64,000 bases of DNA from Aureibacter tunicatorum (GCF_036492635.1 NZ_AP025306.1:496001-560000); one strand, 5' to 3'. Counted from the first letter of the stretch, positions 43,298-52,876 are shown. Made by a program: numbers and translations. Notes: generated by a model not told the origin, from the sequence alone.

Positions 43298-45247
43298 TTA
43301 GACTGGCATTTTTAATTCCTTAATCTCTTTTTTCAATAGAGCTATTTCTTCTTCGTATGCTCTTTTTTGTCGGTCATTTTCTTCCTGAGTGGCGGATAAC
43401 TCTTCCAGATTTTGTCTTAGCTCCTCCTCTTGAGACCTAAGCTCTTCGGATTGAACTTTAGTTTCATCGAGCATGCGACGAGTCTGATCATTGGTTTGAA
43501 TCATTGATATGGTGGATGCTATCGCTTCGGATAATTTATCTATGAAATCCAGTTTATGCTCTTCTATTGGGTCGAATGTTGCGATTTCCAGCACACCGTA
43601 TACATGATCATTGAAAATCAAAGGGATGATATACACGTTTCTGGCTGTAGATTCTCCAAGCCCAGAGGTTATTTTAACATATTCTTCCGGGATTTCATTA
43701 TAGATTGCTGTCCTTTTTTCAAGATAAATCTGTCCTATTAGTCCTTCTCCGGGTTTTAAAGTGATTGTTTCTGTATGGAATTTCTTTCGGCTATAAGCGT
43801 AGGTAGCTTTTTCCGTCAATAAAGTCTCCCCTCCTCTTTCTTCAGCTATGAAAATGATAGCTTGATTCGCCTCGATCTTTTTGATGAGTTTTCTTAATAT
43901 ATTATCGCAAACTTCCGCTACATTGCCTCCATTTCTAAGGATGACGGCGAATTCCGCTAGACCTTCGGTTATCCATCTGTTTTTCTGCTCTTTTTCGTTG
44001 TATTTGCTTAGAGATTGCTGTATTTGTCTGATTGATTTGCCTAATGCATCGTTTTCTCCAAGTTGTGGATACTTTGCGTCAAGAATACCATTGCTAATCT
44101 CATGAGCGAAATTAATAGCTTCTGAGAGCTTGTTACGGAGTGTGACGAATGAAGAGCCCAGTTCTTTGATTTCTTTTATTTTGCTTTCTGATTGGAGCTT
44201 GGCATCTATATTTCCTTGGCCTAATTCAGTGGTGAAATCTTTTAGGACTTTTATTTCATTGGAAAAACGTTTGATCATAATGAAAATGAGAATCAAGCCG
44301 ATAGCGATGAGAATCAGCTCGATAAGCAAAGAGATTTTGAATTCTTTATCAAGCGGAGCCAATGATTCAGTAATTGAAGCGTCAGTCACCATAATCCAAG
44401 GAGATGGTTTTAGTTTTCCTGAGACCATGAATCGTTTCTCTCCATCCAACTCATACAGAGTTTGCTTCTTTTCCGAAGACATCATGTCGTCGAAAGCATC
44501 GCTCATAACATTAATGCCGTGAATGTTTCCATAGGATTCGAACTCCGGAGAGCTAGAAATTATTATTTCACCATTAAGATTAGCGATGAAATTGTAGCCT
44601 TTTTCTCCTACATTGATTACTTGGGCTAAATATTCGGGCAGTCCAGTGATGTCTCCTTTCACATAGGCTATAGCTGTAATGTCGCCATTCTCAGCAATTA
44701 TAGGCGTAGCTGTGACAATATGTGTTTTACCATCTTCTTTGGTTTCGAATATTTTCCAGTGGCTTTTTTCCTCTTGTGAATAAGAAAGCGATATAAGCCA
44801 TTGAATGATAGGAAGATCCATTGAATCATTGGACTCTTTTAAAAACGATTCATATCTTTTTTGGCTTTTGGGAATGAAAATACCGTAGAAGTTGCTTGTT
44901 TCGCCTCCAGATTCCATATTTTTTATTTGAGACGACAGCATATCCAAATGCTTGGCCATGATCAATTCGTCTCTTTTTTCAGGAGCGATACTAAGCCACT
45001 TTTCAACAAATGCATTATGGATAATTCCTTTATGTTTATAGATTTCCAAGTATTCTAAGTAGGTTCTTAGCAAAAAAGCCGGCCGCCATGCTTGTGCGGG
45101 CACCGTTTGTTCAGTAGTGTTTTTTTCCACCATTTTTGTAGCTTGGAAATAAAGGTATCCATTTGAAATGCCAAATAGAACTATGAAGAGCGTTCCAAAG
45201 CTTATGAGAAGTTTGGTGGATAATTTAGAGGTATTAAAAAAAGTCAT
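43298..45247 (-). CDS. Cache-HAMP-GAF membrane sensor with coiled-coil tail, no output domain
   Basis: A 649-residue protein. Membrane helix near 12-32, an extracytoplasmic Cache-like (PDC) domain (about 35-300; VINVGEKGYNFIANLNGEII and WIMVTDASITES are typical), second membrane helix (about 305-325), a HAMP-like linker (about 330-385), a GAF domain (about 445-590; LKPGEGLIGQIYLEKRTAIY, EYVKITSGLGEST) and a coiled-coil tail. It lacks kinase, cyclase or chemotaxis signalling parts. The GAF-tail portion is paralogous to 32673-34064. A cytoplasmic partner recruited through the tail is likely. Confidence 0.87.
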   Translation of the reverse strand: MTFFNTSKLSTKLLISFGTLFIVLFGISNGYLYFQATKMVEKNTTEQTVPAQAWRPAFLLRTYLEYLEIYKHKGIIHNAFVEKWLSIAPEKRDELIMAKHLDMLSSQIKNMESGGETSNFYGIFIPKSQKRYESFLKESNDSMDLPIIQWLISLSYSQEEKSHWKIFETKEDGKTHIVTATPIIAENGDITAIAYVKGDITGLPEYLAQVINVGEKGYNFIANLNGEIIISSSPEFESYGNIHGINVMSDAFDDMMSSEKKQTLYELDGEKRFMVSGKLKPSPWIMVTDASITESLAPLDKEFKISLLIELILIAIGLILIFIMIKRFSNEIKVLKDFTTELGQGNIDAKLQSESKIKEIKELGSSFVTLRNKLSEAINFAHEISNGILDAKYPQLGENDALGKSIRQIQQSLSKYNEKEQKNRWITEGLAEFAVILRNGGNVAEVCDNILRKLIKKIEANQAIIFIAEERGGETLLTEKATYAYSRKKFHTETITLKPGEGLIGQIYLEKRTAIYNEIPEEYVKITSGLGESTARNVYIIPLIFNDHVYGVLEIATFDPIEEHKLDFIDKLSEAIASTISMIQTNDQTRRMLDETKVQSEELRSQEEELRQNLEELSATQEENDRQKRAYEEEIALLKKEIKELKMPV

Positions 45248-45663
45248 ATTTTAGTATATCGTCTTTCTATTGTTTTCGATAATATATAAAATTGTTCCAT
45301 ATTTGAGCAATATAGTATAGTTTATTTCAGTGTAAGTAGGTGAAATAGTTATGTATATAAGCCTTATAGTTTAATTTTTTTGAATGAAATTTTGTGAATG
45401 ATTTGTATGTTGAAGTTTTTTGTTTGAAAGTATTAAATTGAGAATAATTGGTTTTCTTATACTTTTGGATATTTATTGGATGAAATATGCTGAGAAAATT
45501 TTTCGATATTCATAGCTGATTTTATTATCCAAAAGGCTCTTTATTTCAGTTGCTTAAGTATCTGTGATTGAAAATCATTGTTGTTTGATATTGTATAGAA
45601 GGGCATTGGTAGATTTTTTTATTTTATTGAGATGAAATCCATTTACTTTAAGAAAAAATTTGG
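45248..45663. other. Intergenic region upstream of LytS-type kinase gene
   Basis: About 415 bases, AT-rich, no credible gene. Divergent promoter region of the Cache-GAF sensor (minus) and the LytS/LytTR pair (plus). Nothing structured recognised. Confidence 0.45.
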
Positions 45664-46752
45664 ATGATGAAGAAAGTACTGAAAATAGGAGTTCACGTAG
45701 GGGTGTGGTTATTATACCTATTGGTAACCATAGTTTGGCTGTATTCCGGGATGGATTTTGGTTGGAACGGCTTTTATAGAGCGCTTTTGATGGTTATGTT
45801 TCAAATTGTGATCTTTTATGCGAATACTTATTTTTTCATGCCTAGAATTTTGGAGAAAAATAAAGTAATACTGTATATCGCAACAATATTAATGACGATT
45901 TCAGCACTGACTTTTTTGAATTACTCCGTACAAAGAAAGGTATTCAAGAGATCTGATCGGTTTATGAGAAAGAGAATTGAACGTATTGAGCGTTTGGAAG
46001 AAAGCAACATTTCTTCAAGGAAGTTGCTTAAAAAGCCTAAGAGAATTGTCAAATTGGAGTTTGTAGGTTTCTTTTTGATAAGTGCTTTTCCCTTGATATT
46101 CATGCTTTTCATAAGTTCTTTGTATCGCAACATAATGCAGACCCGCAATCGGGAGAAAGCTGAAATGGCTATGATCGAAGCTGAAAGCAAATTTTTGAAG
46201 TCCCAAATCAATCCGCATTTTCTTTTCAATGCGATGAACAATATTTATACTTTGAGCACCATGAAGTCGGATGAGGCGCCTAAGGCGATTCATTTGCTTT
46301 CTGACATGCTCCGATATGTTATCTATGAGAGCGGGGCAGGCTTTGTAACATTGGGCAGAGAGTCCCAGTATATTCAAAATTACATATCCTTGATGGAGTT
46401 TAGGGATGATGCCATTGCAAAGAATGTAAGTTTTTTAAGCACAGCTAACACGCATTTGAAAATAGCCCCAATGATTTTGATGCCTTTTGTCGAGAATGCT
46501 TTCAAGCATAGTAAAATTGAGGATGAGGAAAATGGCTGGATAAATATATCGATGACTTCTATGGGCAATAGGCTGGAGTTTTTGATTTCCAACAGCATGC
46601 CAAGCGCTCATTATTCAAAAGACAAGGTTGGAGGAGTTGGTTTGTCAAACGTTAAAAGGAGATTGTCTTTGCAATACAAAAATATGCATGAGCTTGTGAT
46701 CGACAACACAGAGCATGAGTTCAAAGTTAATTTAAAAATTGAACTTACATGA
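45664..46752 (+). CDS. LytS/YehU-type sensor histidine kinase
   Basis: A 362-residue protein with four membrane helices (about 9-28, 39-58, 68-88, 133-153), then a coil and the His_kinase domain. The phosphoacceptor box KSQINPHFLFNAMNNIY has His185, and the ATPase part shows PMILMPFVENAFKHSK (N-box) and GVGLSNVKRRL (G-box). It phosphorylates the LytTR regulator whose gene overlaps its end by 4 bases. The signal is unknown; there is no extracytoplasmic sensor domain, so it may sense the membrane state. Confidence 0.92.
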   Translation: MMKKVLKIGVHVGVWLLYLLVTIVWLYSGMDFGWNGFYRALLMVMFQIVIFYANTYFFMPRILEKNKVILYIATILMTISALTFLNYSVQRKVFKRSDRFMRKRIERIERLEESNISSRKLLKKPKRIVKLEFVGFFLISAFPLIFMLFISSLYRNIMQTRNREKAEMAMIEAESKFLKSQINPHFLFNAMNNIYTLSTMKSDEAPKAIHLLSDMLRYVIYESGAGFVTLGRESQYIQNYISLMEFRDDAIAKNVSFLSTANTHLKIAPMILMPFVENAFKHSKIEDEENGWINISMTSMGNRLEFLISNSMPSAHYSKDKVGGVGLSNVKRRLSLQYKNMHELVIDNTEHEFKVNLKIELT

Positions 46753-47486
46753 AAAGTATCCGATGCATTATAGTGGATGATGAGCAATTAGCAAGAAAGC
46801 TGTTGGAAAGCTATGTTGAGAAATTGCCGAATGTCGAACTTCTAGGCATGTTTAAAAACCCTTTGGAGGCGATATCTTTTTTGAGAGACAATGATGTGGA
46901 TTTGATGTTTTTGGATATTCAAATGCCTGATTTGAAAGGCACGGATTTGTTGAGGTCTCTATCGGTTAAGCCTAAAGTCATTTTAACTACTGCTTATCAA
47001 GAGTATGCGTTGGAAGGCTTTGAATTGGGTGTCGCTGATTATTTGTTGAAGCCTATATCGTTTGAAAGGTTCTTAAGCGCTGTGAATAAAGTAGAGGAAC
47101 GAATGAATTCAAGTCGTGGCAACGATGAGATCGACAAGCATAGTCATGGAAGCTTTGACGAAGAAGAAGATGGTTTTTTGACATTGAAAGGAGACCACAA
47201 GTTTTACAAAGTCCACTTTGGAGAGATCCTTTATATTGAAGGAATGAGAGAATACGTGGCTTTTCATACCGTCGAAAGAAAGCTTGTTATTCTGGTTTCT
47301 TTGAAGCACTTGGAGGAAACTCTGCCCTCAGCTAGATTTATGAGAGTGCACAAGTCATATATTGTCAATAAAAAATTCGCTAAAGTATTGTATGGGAATC
47401 AAATTGAAATAAATGACAAGCTTATTCCTATTGGCAAGTCTTACGTGGAAAAAGTGCGGAAGGAACTCTTTGGCTTGAGTAAATAA
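46749..47486 (+). CDS. LytTR-family response regulator
   Basis: A 245-residue regulator. Receiver domain at residues 1-118 with Asp10/Asp11 in VDDEQ, phosphoacceptor Asp56 (MFLDIQMP) and the TTAYQEYALEGF switch region. A linker with a His-Gly-acidic stretch (130-143) precedes the LytTR DNA-binding domain (about 145-243; ILYIEGMREYVAFHTVE, RVHKSYIVNKKF). It pairs with the upstream histidine kinase. Target promoters are not known. Confidence 0.93.
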   Translation: MKSIRCIIVDDEQLARKLLESYVEKLPNVELLGMFKNPLEAISFLRDNDVDLMFLDIQMPDLKGTDLLRSLSVKPKVILTTAYQEYALEGFELGVADYLLKPISFERFLSAVNKVEERMNSSRGNDEIDKHSHGSFDEEEDGFLTLKGDHKFYKVHFGEILYIEGMREYVAFHTVERKLVILVSLKHLEETLPSARFMRVHKSYIVNKKFAKVLYGNQIEINDKLIPIGKSYVEKVRKELFGLSK

Positions 47487-47532
47487 AGTATTTGTTTTTT
47501 TATAAAAAATCTAAAAAAATGATTGGATCAAG

Positions 47533-47562
47533 TTTGTTTATAAATTTAAAGTAGTATCTTTA
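47533..47562 (+). promoter_or_regulatory. Bacteroidota-type promoter for predicted small RNA
   Basis: TTTG at 47533-47536, then 18 bases, then TATCTTTA at 47555-47562, close to the Bacteroidota housekeeping promoter (TTTG, about 19 bases, TAnnTTTG) with a single mismatch in the final G. It lies 46 bp after the LytTR gene stop. Confidence 0.35.
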
Positions 47563-47567
47563 CATTA

Positions 47568-47702
47568 TTAAATGTAACAAATATTTGTTTGTGTTTCTTC
47601 AAACGATGACTCCTTTAGCGGAGGATTTGTTTTACAATCTTGATTCGTGTGATATAGTTTGGCCGAAGCCCTAAGACGAAAGTCAGAAGGCTTCGGTTTT
47701 TT
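47568..47702 (+). ncRNA. Predicted small RNA of about 135 bases with intrinsic terminator
   Basis: Between the LytTR gene and the convergent GH97 gene lies a stretch that has no reading frame, begins just after a plausible promoter, holds a small internal hairpin (CTCCTTTAGCGGAG around 47610) and ends with a strong terminator (CCGAAGCC 47663-47670, GGCTTCGG 47689-47696, then TTTTTTATT). This is the standard layout of an independent small RNA. It might instead be a long 3' leader-less tail of the LytTR transcript. No known RNA family is recognised. Confidence 0.4.
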
Positions 47703-47703
47703 A
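47662..47703 (+). terminator. Strong intrinsic terminator (end of predicted small RNA)
   Basis: Eight-base GC-rich stem CCGAAGCC/GGCTTCGG, 18-base loop, followed by TTTTTTATTATAATTTTTT. The T-tract overlaps the end of the convergent GH97 gene. Confidence 0.8.
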
Positions 47704-49719
47704 TTATAATTTTTTAAATCTAATGGCTTGGCCACCTGATTTTTTAAGATCCAAATGCAGTTTATCGCCTTTCTTGACGATTTTTTTATTGATTTGATAA
47801 GAGGCAGGATTGTTGATTAAATCCGTGTCTTCTGCGTCAGCGTATATTTGAGCTTCATATTCGTTGCCATCCGAAAGGAAATCCAATGTGATATCCATTT
47901 TCTTGGCATGTTCACCTGTCATGCTCCCCAAGAACCAATCCCCGTCATGGCTTAGTCTTGCCATAGTAATAAATTCGCCTACTTCACCATTGATAACCAA
48001 AGATTTTTCCCAGTCAGTAGGGCAATCCATGATAAATTTGAAGGCAGGGTGTCCTTCATAATGCTCTATTAGGTCGCTGGCCATTTGCAATGGACTGTAA
48101 ATGACAACAAAAGCGGCTAGCTGTTTGGCAAGCGTTGTTTGGATACGGGTGATATCCATGTCAGCATTGTTCCAATTTACCCTTTTTCCTTCCGAGTTTT
48201 TATAAAGAATATCGAAAATGCCCGGCGTATAATCTATTGGCCCTGCCAGCATTCTTGTGAAAGGCAGTGTCACCAAGTGTTTAGGTCCATTTCCAGCACT
48301 CCAAGCATTCCATTCCATGCCTCTTACTCCTTCCCTTGTCATCATATTAGGGTACGTGCGACGAATTCCTGTCGGCTTGATAGGCTCGTGAACATCGAGC
48401 ATGATTTTGTGTTCAGCAGCTTTCTCCACTACTTTTCGATAGTGATTGACCATGAACTGGCCGTGATGGTTTTCTCCTCTTGGATAAATCCCTCCGGCAT
48501 AACCCGTTTTAAGGGCATTCATTCCCAAGTTCTCATAAAGAGTGAAAGCTGAATCCATATAGTGTTCATATGCAGGGATATCTCCACCAGTTTCATTGTG
48601 GCCTATAAGTTGGATGCCATTGTCTTTTGCGTATTTTGCTACTTTGATCAAGTCGAAATCGCTAGCTGGGGTAACATGGTCGAAAGCGTCTTTAGCTCCC
48701 CATTTGTCCCAACCGGCATTCCAGCCTTCTACTACTACCCCGCCGATATTATGCTTTTTGGCGAAGTCAATATGCCTGATAGCATTCTCAGTCGTAGCTC
48801 CGTGCCTTGGACCTTCCGCCCATATTTCAGTTCCAAGATGCATGCTCCACCAGATACCCACGTATTTCATAGGCTCGATCCAAGATACATCCTCTAATTT
48901 ATTCGGTTCATTAAGATTGAGTATTAGCTTTGATTCTACAAGTTGTCCTGCGTCAGGAGAGATTTGCACTGTTCTCCATGGAGTGGTCGTTCCAGTGGAT
49001 GTTTTCACTTTGCTGCCATCAGACCAAGGAGCTAGCTCAGCCTCGAAAGACAAAGAATTATCTTTTCTAGCAAGAGTCATGTCAGCATAGTCGGTTAAGG
49101 CGGCTTCATGAATTGAGATATGAGTTCCTTTAGAGCTTCTGAAAGTTACAGGAGTATTAACGGCTTTAATTTCACTCGCTTTGCTTTCTTGGTACAGAAA
49201 CTCATATGAATCGAAATTTTGAGGAATCCACCATGAGTCGTAATCGTCGCCTAAAACGAATTCCGTTTTTTCATCTATAATAGTGAATTCTTTTAAATTC
49301 TGTTGTTCGGGAAATTCGTAACGAAAGCCTATTCCATCATCAAAAGCCCTAAATCGAATGTCGAGTTTTCGATTGGGCGATTTTTTTTCTTGCAGATGAA
49401 TAAGCATTTCATTGTATTGGTTATTGACAATTTTGTCTTCTCCCCATACTTGCTCCCAGTTTTGGGAAAAGTTGGATCTTTCGATGCCATAAGCTTCCAT
49501 ATCCGGCATTAAAGAGTTCGAGTCAGATAGAACAAAACCAAGTTTAGATTCCTCTAGAATTGTTTCGTCTTCAAATTTGACTGAGTAGGAGGGGAGCTTA
49601 CCTGCTTCAAATGTTATTTGAATCTTGTTGTCGGGAGACAACAAGGTTTGCTTTTGATCTACGGAACAAGAGCTCATTCCGATGAACAAGATAATTAAAA
49701 AGTATAGATTTTTTTTCAT
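47704..49719 (-). CDS. Glycoside hydrolase family 97 (SusB-like alpha-glucosidase), lipoprotein
   Basis: A 671-residue lipoprotein (lipobox MSSC, Cys18). An N-terminal beta-sandwich (about 25-280), a TIM barrel (about 290-560; GVVVEGWNAGWDKWG, IQLIGHNETGGD, MLDVHEPIKPTG, GVRGMEWNAWS) and a C-terminal beta-sandwich are in the usual GH97 order. The Glu residues in HNETG, DVHEPIKPTG and GMEWN fit the calcium-dependent inverting (alpha-glucosidase) subgroup rather than the Asp-using retaining alpha-galactosidases. It probably removes alpha-glucosyl units in the periplasm. No SusC/SusD genes flank it. Confidence 0.92.
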   Translation of the reverse strand: MKKNLYFLIILFIGMSSCSVDQKQTLLSPDNKIQITFEAGKLPSYSVKFEDETILEESKLGFVLSDSNSLMPDMEAYGIERSNFSQNWEQVWGEDKIVNNQYNEMLIHLQEKKSPNRKLDIRFRAFDDGIGFRYEFPEQQNLKEFTIIDEKTEFVLGDDYDSWWIPQNFDSYEFLYQESKASEIKAVNTPVTFRSSKGTHISIHEAALTDYADMTLARKDNSLSFEAELAPWSDGSKVKTSTGTTTPWRTVQISPDAGQLVESKLILNLNEPNKLEDVSWIEPMKYVGIWWSMHLGTEIWAEGPRHGATTENAIRHIDFAKKHNIGGVVVEGWNAGWDKWGAKDAFDHVTPASDFDLIKVAKYAKDNGIQLIGHNETGGDIPAYEHYMDSAFTLYENLGMNALKTGYAGGIYPRGENHHGQFMVNHYRKVVEKAAEHKIMLDVHEPIKPTGIRRTYPNMMTREGVRGMEWNAWSAGNGPKHLVTLPFTRMLAGPIDYTPGIFDILYKNSEGKRVNWNNADMDITRIQTTLAKQLAAFVVIYSPLQMASDLIEHYEGHPAFKFIMDCPTDWEKSLVINGEVGEFITMARLSHDGDWFLGSMTGEHAKKMDITLDFLSDGNEYEAQIYADAEDTDLINNPASYQINKKIVKKGDKLHLDLKKSGGQAIRFKKL

Positions 49720-49848
49720 GGCATAAAATTGTCAAAACTGATAAGCTAACGAATGCGACTTATTGTTTGGTATGCCAGAGAAAGGGTACTTTAATGATGA
49801 ATATGAAATTTTTAGTATCTAAATATTCAAGGTTGAAATATTTACAAT

Positions 49849-49875
49849 AATTGAAGGCTTTTTGGGCCTTCAATT
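49849..49875 (-). terminator. Hairpin terminator after nitroreductase gene
   Basis: TTGAAGGC (49851-49858) and GCCTTCAA (49866-49873) form an 8-bp stem, 10 bp downstream of the nitroreductase stop on the minus strand, followed by an AT-rich tract. Confidence 0.5.
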
Positions 49876-49884
49876 ATAAAGCTG

Positions 49885-50550
49885 CTAGTAAAATGAAGAG
49901 ATTTTTTCGAGCTCTTTGCGTTTTATGTCGGGAACAGTAGTGTCTTTTGCCGGGTAGCCTATAGGAATAAGCATATAGGCTTTTTCATTTTCCGGACGTC
50001 CAAGTAGTTTGGTGAGAAAGTTCATGGGACTTGGTGTATGAGTCAAAGATACGAGGCCTGCTTGATGAATAGCGCTCAATAGAAATCCGCATGCAATGCC
50101 AACGGATTCGTTAACATAGTAATTTTGGCTTCTTTCTTGGTTTTCATCGATATCGTATACCTTTTTAGTCATGATAATGAGCCAAGGGGCAATGCTTAGA
50201 AAAGGTTTTTGCCAGTCAGTGCCTAATGGAGCCAAGTCTTCCAGCCATTCCTCGTTCATGCGTTTGCTATAGTTTAACTTTTCCTCTTCTTCAGCCGCTT
50301 TTCTGATTTTATCTTTGAGCTCTTGTGAAGATACTGCGCAGAAGTGCCATGGCTGTTTGTTAGCCCCCGATGGCGCTGTTGAAGCGGCTTTTATGATGTT
50401 TTCAATGATTTGCTTGTCTACAGGCTCATTTGAAAATTCTCTAACCGATCTTCTTTTATTCAAGTCGTTGAATAAGTTTGTTGAATTGTCTAGTATTTCT
50501 TGAGCGGATGGCTTTCTATATTCAAGTGGAATATGATGATATTTTTCCAT
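49885..50550 (-). CDS. Nitroreductase-family flavoprotein
   Basis: A 221-residue FMN-dependent oxidoreductase. The N-terminal RRSVREFSNEPVD (FMN phosphate contact), TAPSGANKQPWHFCAV, and the C-terminal AIHQAGLVSLTHTPSPMNFL and MLIPIGYPAKD are those of the nitroreductase/iodotyrosine-deiodinase-like family. The TPSPM pattern and the extended middle part resemble the IYD-like group. It would reduce an aromatic or quinone substrate with NAD(P)H; the true substrate is unknown. Confidence 0.9.
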   Translation of the reverse strand: MEKYHHIPLEYRKPSAQEILDNSTNLFNDLNKRRSVREFSNEPVDKQIIENIIKAASTAPSGANKQPWHFCAVSSQELKDKIRKAAEEEEKLNYSKRMNEEWLEDLAPLGTDWQKPFLSIAPWLIIMTKKVYDIDENQERSQNYYVNESVGIACGFLLSAIHQAGLVSLTHTPSPMNFLTKLLGRPENEKAYMLIPIGYPAKDTTVPDIKRKELEKISSFY

Positions 50551-50618
50551 AATTTGTCTTGTTGTGTATCGTTAAAAGATCGACTTTTCGTGTAGCCTAT
50601 TAAAATTATGAAAAATTT

Positions 50619-51050
50619 ATGAAATACGAATATTTAGTCAGCGCATGCTTGATCGGAGAAAAATGCAGATACGATGGTAATGATAACTTGAAAGTAAATA
50701 TTGCCGAGCTTGTTGAACAAAAAAGAGCTATTGCTGTATGTCCAGAAGAGTTGGGAGGTTTGCCAACTCCAAGGCCTCCGGCAGAAATAATGGAAATAGA
50801 TGGAGAGAAGAGGGTGGTAACTGTGGAAGGAGTAGATGTAACTGAGAATTTCGTCATAGGAGCTCATAAAGCGCTTGAAATTGCAAAGAAATATGGACTT
50901 CGCAAGGCAATCCTAAAGTCTAAGAGCCCGTCTTGCGGATCAGGATTGATTTACGATGGTTCTTTTTCAAGAAAGCTGATTAAAGGAAATGGGATTGCCT
51001 CAGACATTTTATCAAGGCAGAATATTGATATATGTGATGAAAATATTTAA
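50619..51050 (+). CDS. DUF523-family protein
   Basis: A 143-residue protein with the conserved features of DUF523: the start LVSACLIGEKCRYDG, the block CPEELGGLPTPRPPAE and AILKSKSPSCGSGLIYDG. Three invariant-type Cys (in ACLIGEKC and SPSCGSG) suggest a metal or Fe-S site. The family is widespread and uncharacterised; some members are thought to relate to 2-thiouracil desulfuration. It is divergent from the nitroreductase gene with a 68-bp gap. Confidence 0.88.
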   Translation: MKYEYLVSACLIGEKCRYDGNDNLKVNIAELVEQKRAIAVCPEELGGLPTPRPPAEIMEIDGEKRVVTVEGVDVTENFVIGAHKALEIAKKYGLRKAILKSKSPSCGSGLIYDGSFSRKLIKGNGIASDILSRQNIDICDENI

Positions 51051-51217
51051 TTAAAATATTATAGTTGCAGTGTTTGAACTTATTTCTGTTATAGTTTGAT
51101 ATGAATGTTGTAATTTCATTGAATTGTGATTTTTTTTACTTAAATTATGTCTTGAATTTCTCTTTATAGAACAGATTGGAGGTTTGTTTTATTATTAAAG
51201 TGTAAAAAGTAAGGATT

Positions 51218-52876
51218 ATGGTGAAAAAATTACTGTTGACTTTGGGAGCATTTGCGGTTTTGTCTACTGCTAGTTATGCGCAAAAGTCAAAACGAATGGT
51301 ATTTTTCAATGATAAGGTAGGTGTGGAATATTCTGTGGATTCGCCAGAAGAGTTTTTGTCCCAAAAATCGTTGGAGAGAAGGCAAAAGCATGGGATTTTA
51401 GTGACAGAGGAAGACTTGCCTGTTAGTCAGGCTTATCTGGATGATTTGGCGAATAGGGGCTATGTTGTCAAACATACAACAAAATGGATGAATGCTGCTT
51501 TAGTTTTGTTGGATGATAATGAAGCTGCTGCTGTGGAAGCTTTGGACTTTGTGAAAGAGGTTGAGTATATAGGGCCTAATAATGTTGGTTTGTCTCGTAA
51601 AAAAGAAGAGCAAACTAAGTTTGACAGAGAAGATGCTTTGCAATTGGGAGAACCTTCAGCAAATAGAACTCAGGCTGATAATGATTGGCAAAATGAAATG
51701 ATGAATGTGCCTTACTTGCATGCCGCTGGAGTTTATGGAAGCGATGTTATGGTGGCTATATTTGATGCTGGTTTCCCAGGAGTTGATACGACATTGCCGT
51801 TTAAGCATTTGTTTGATGGTGGGCAGATTGTGGCGACAAAGGATTATTTGACATTTACAGATGACGTGTACCGTTATGATGATCATGGCACAAAAGTATT
51901 GTCTACGATTGGAGCTGTTGGGGTTAATGTGAGTTATCAAGGGATTGCTCCAAAAGCGGATTTTGTATTGTGCGTTACTGATCATCCATATGATGAATAT
52001 AGAGATGACGAATATAATTATTTGTTCGCTTGCGAATTTGCGGATAGTTTAGGCGTTGATGTGATCAATTCTTCTTTAGGCTACACAACTTTTGATGAAC
52101 CTGAAATGAGTTATTCCTATAACGATACGGATGGAGAAACTGCTGTTAGTACTAAAGCAGCTTCAATGGCTGCTGACAAGGGAATATTTGTGATTACTTC
52201 AGCTGGAAATGATGGAAATGCCCCTTGGCATTATATTTCGGTGCCTGCAGATGCTAAAAATGTATTGTCTATCGGTTCGGTTACCAGTACTGGAGTCAAA
52301 TCAGGATTTAGTTCTTTTGGCCCGACAGCTGACCAAAGAATCAAGCCTGATGTGAGTGCTATGGGCTCGTCCACTTGTTTGATTAATGAATATGGCAATA
52401 TTGCATATAGCAGCGGTACTAGTTTTTCTGGCCCGCTTGTAGCAGGTTTAGCGGCTTTGTTCGTTGACAGGTACTCTGATTTAAGCTCTGATGAATTAAG
52501 GGAGTTTTTTAGAAATGGCTCTTCAAATGCCGAAAATCCTAATAATGAAATAGGTTGGGGAATTCCGAATGCTGAAACTATTGATCAGTTGATTCAAGAA
52601 TCGGGGAATGTGTTGAGTTCAAATGATAATTTAGTAACTGAAGAGTTGTTAGTTTATCCTAATCCGACTTCATCTGTAATAAATCTGCCAAGTCAGTTTG
52701 CAACTAATGAAAAGCTAAGCTATAGAGTAATTGCTCTAAGTGGAAGAGAGGTTTTGTCTGGAAATTTATTGAAAGGGGAGAAAGAGATATCAGTTGAAAA
52801 TTTGAGAGAAGGGGTGTACATATTAGTCTTGGAAACTGCTAGCTCGACTCAAAAAATAAAGTTCTTGAAGAAGTAA
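51218..52876 (+). CDS. Secreted subtilisin-like (S8) protease with T9SS sorting tail
   Basis: A 552-residue protein with a Sec signal peptide (residues 1-21, ending SYAQ). Residues about 25-125 are an inhibitor-like prodomain, then the catalytic domain: Asp183 (IFDAGFPG), His223 (DDHGTKV) and Ser402 (SSGTSFSGP), with Asn331 in SAGNDG. Residues about 475-552 are a type IX secretion sorting domain (LLVYPNPTSSVINL, then GVYILVLET and a KKIKFLKK-like end, here QKIKFLKK). It is secreted to the surface or medium and degrades protein. A terminator hairpin follows the gene. Confidence 0.94.
   Translation: MVKKLLLTLGAFAVLSTASYAQKSKRMVFFNDKVGVEYSVDSPEEFLSQKSLERRQKHGILVTEEDLPVSQAYLDDLANRGYVVKHTTKWMNAALVLLDDNEAAAVEALDFVKEVEYIGPNNVGLSRKKEEQTKFDREDALQLGEPSANRTQADNDWQNEMMNVPYLHAAGVYGSDVMVAIFDAGFPGVDTTLPFKHLFDGGQIVATKDYLTFTDDVYRYDDHGTKVLSTIGAVGVNVSYQGIAPKADFVLCVTDHPYDEYRDDEYNYLFACEFADSLGVDVINSSLGYTTFDEPEMSYSYNDTDGETAVSTKAASMAADKGIFVITSAGNDGNAPWHYISVPADAKNVLSIGSVTSTGVKSGFSSFGPTADQRIKPDVSAMGSSTCLINEYGNIAYSSGTSFSGPLVAGLAALFVDRYSDLSSDELREFFRNGSSNAENPNNEIGWGIPNAETIDQLIQESGNVLSSNDNLVTEELLVYPNPTSSVINLPSQFATNEKLSYRVIALSGREVLSGNLLKGEKEISVENLREGVYILVLETASSTQKIKFLKK

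Noticed and set aside
51073-51098. TTTG followed by TAGTTTG upstream of the subtilase gene, as a promoter
   Set aside because: The spacing is only about 15 bases and the second box lacks one spacer base, so it does not meet the Bacteroidota consensus well enough.
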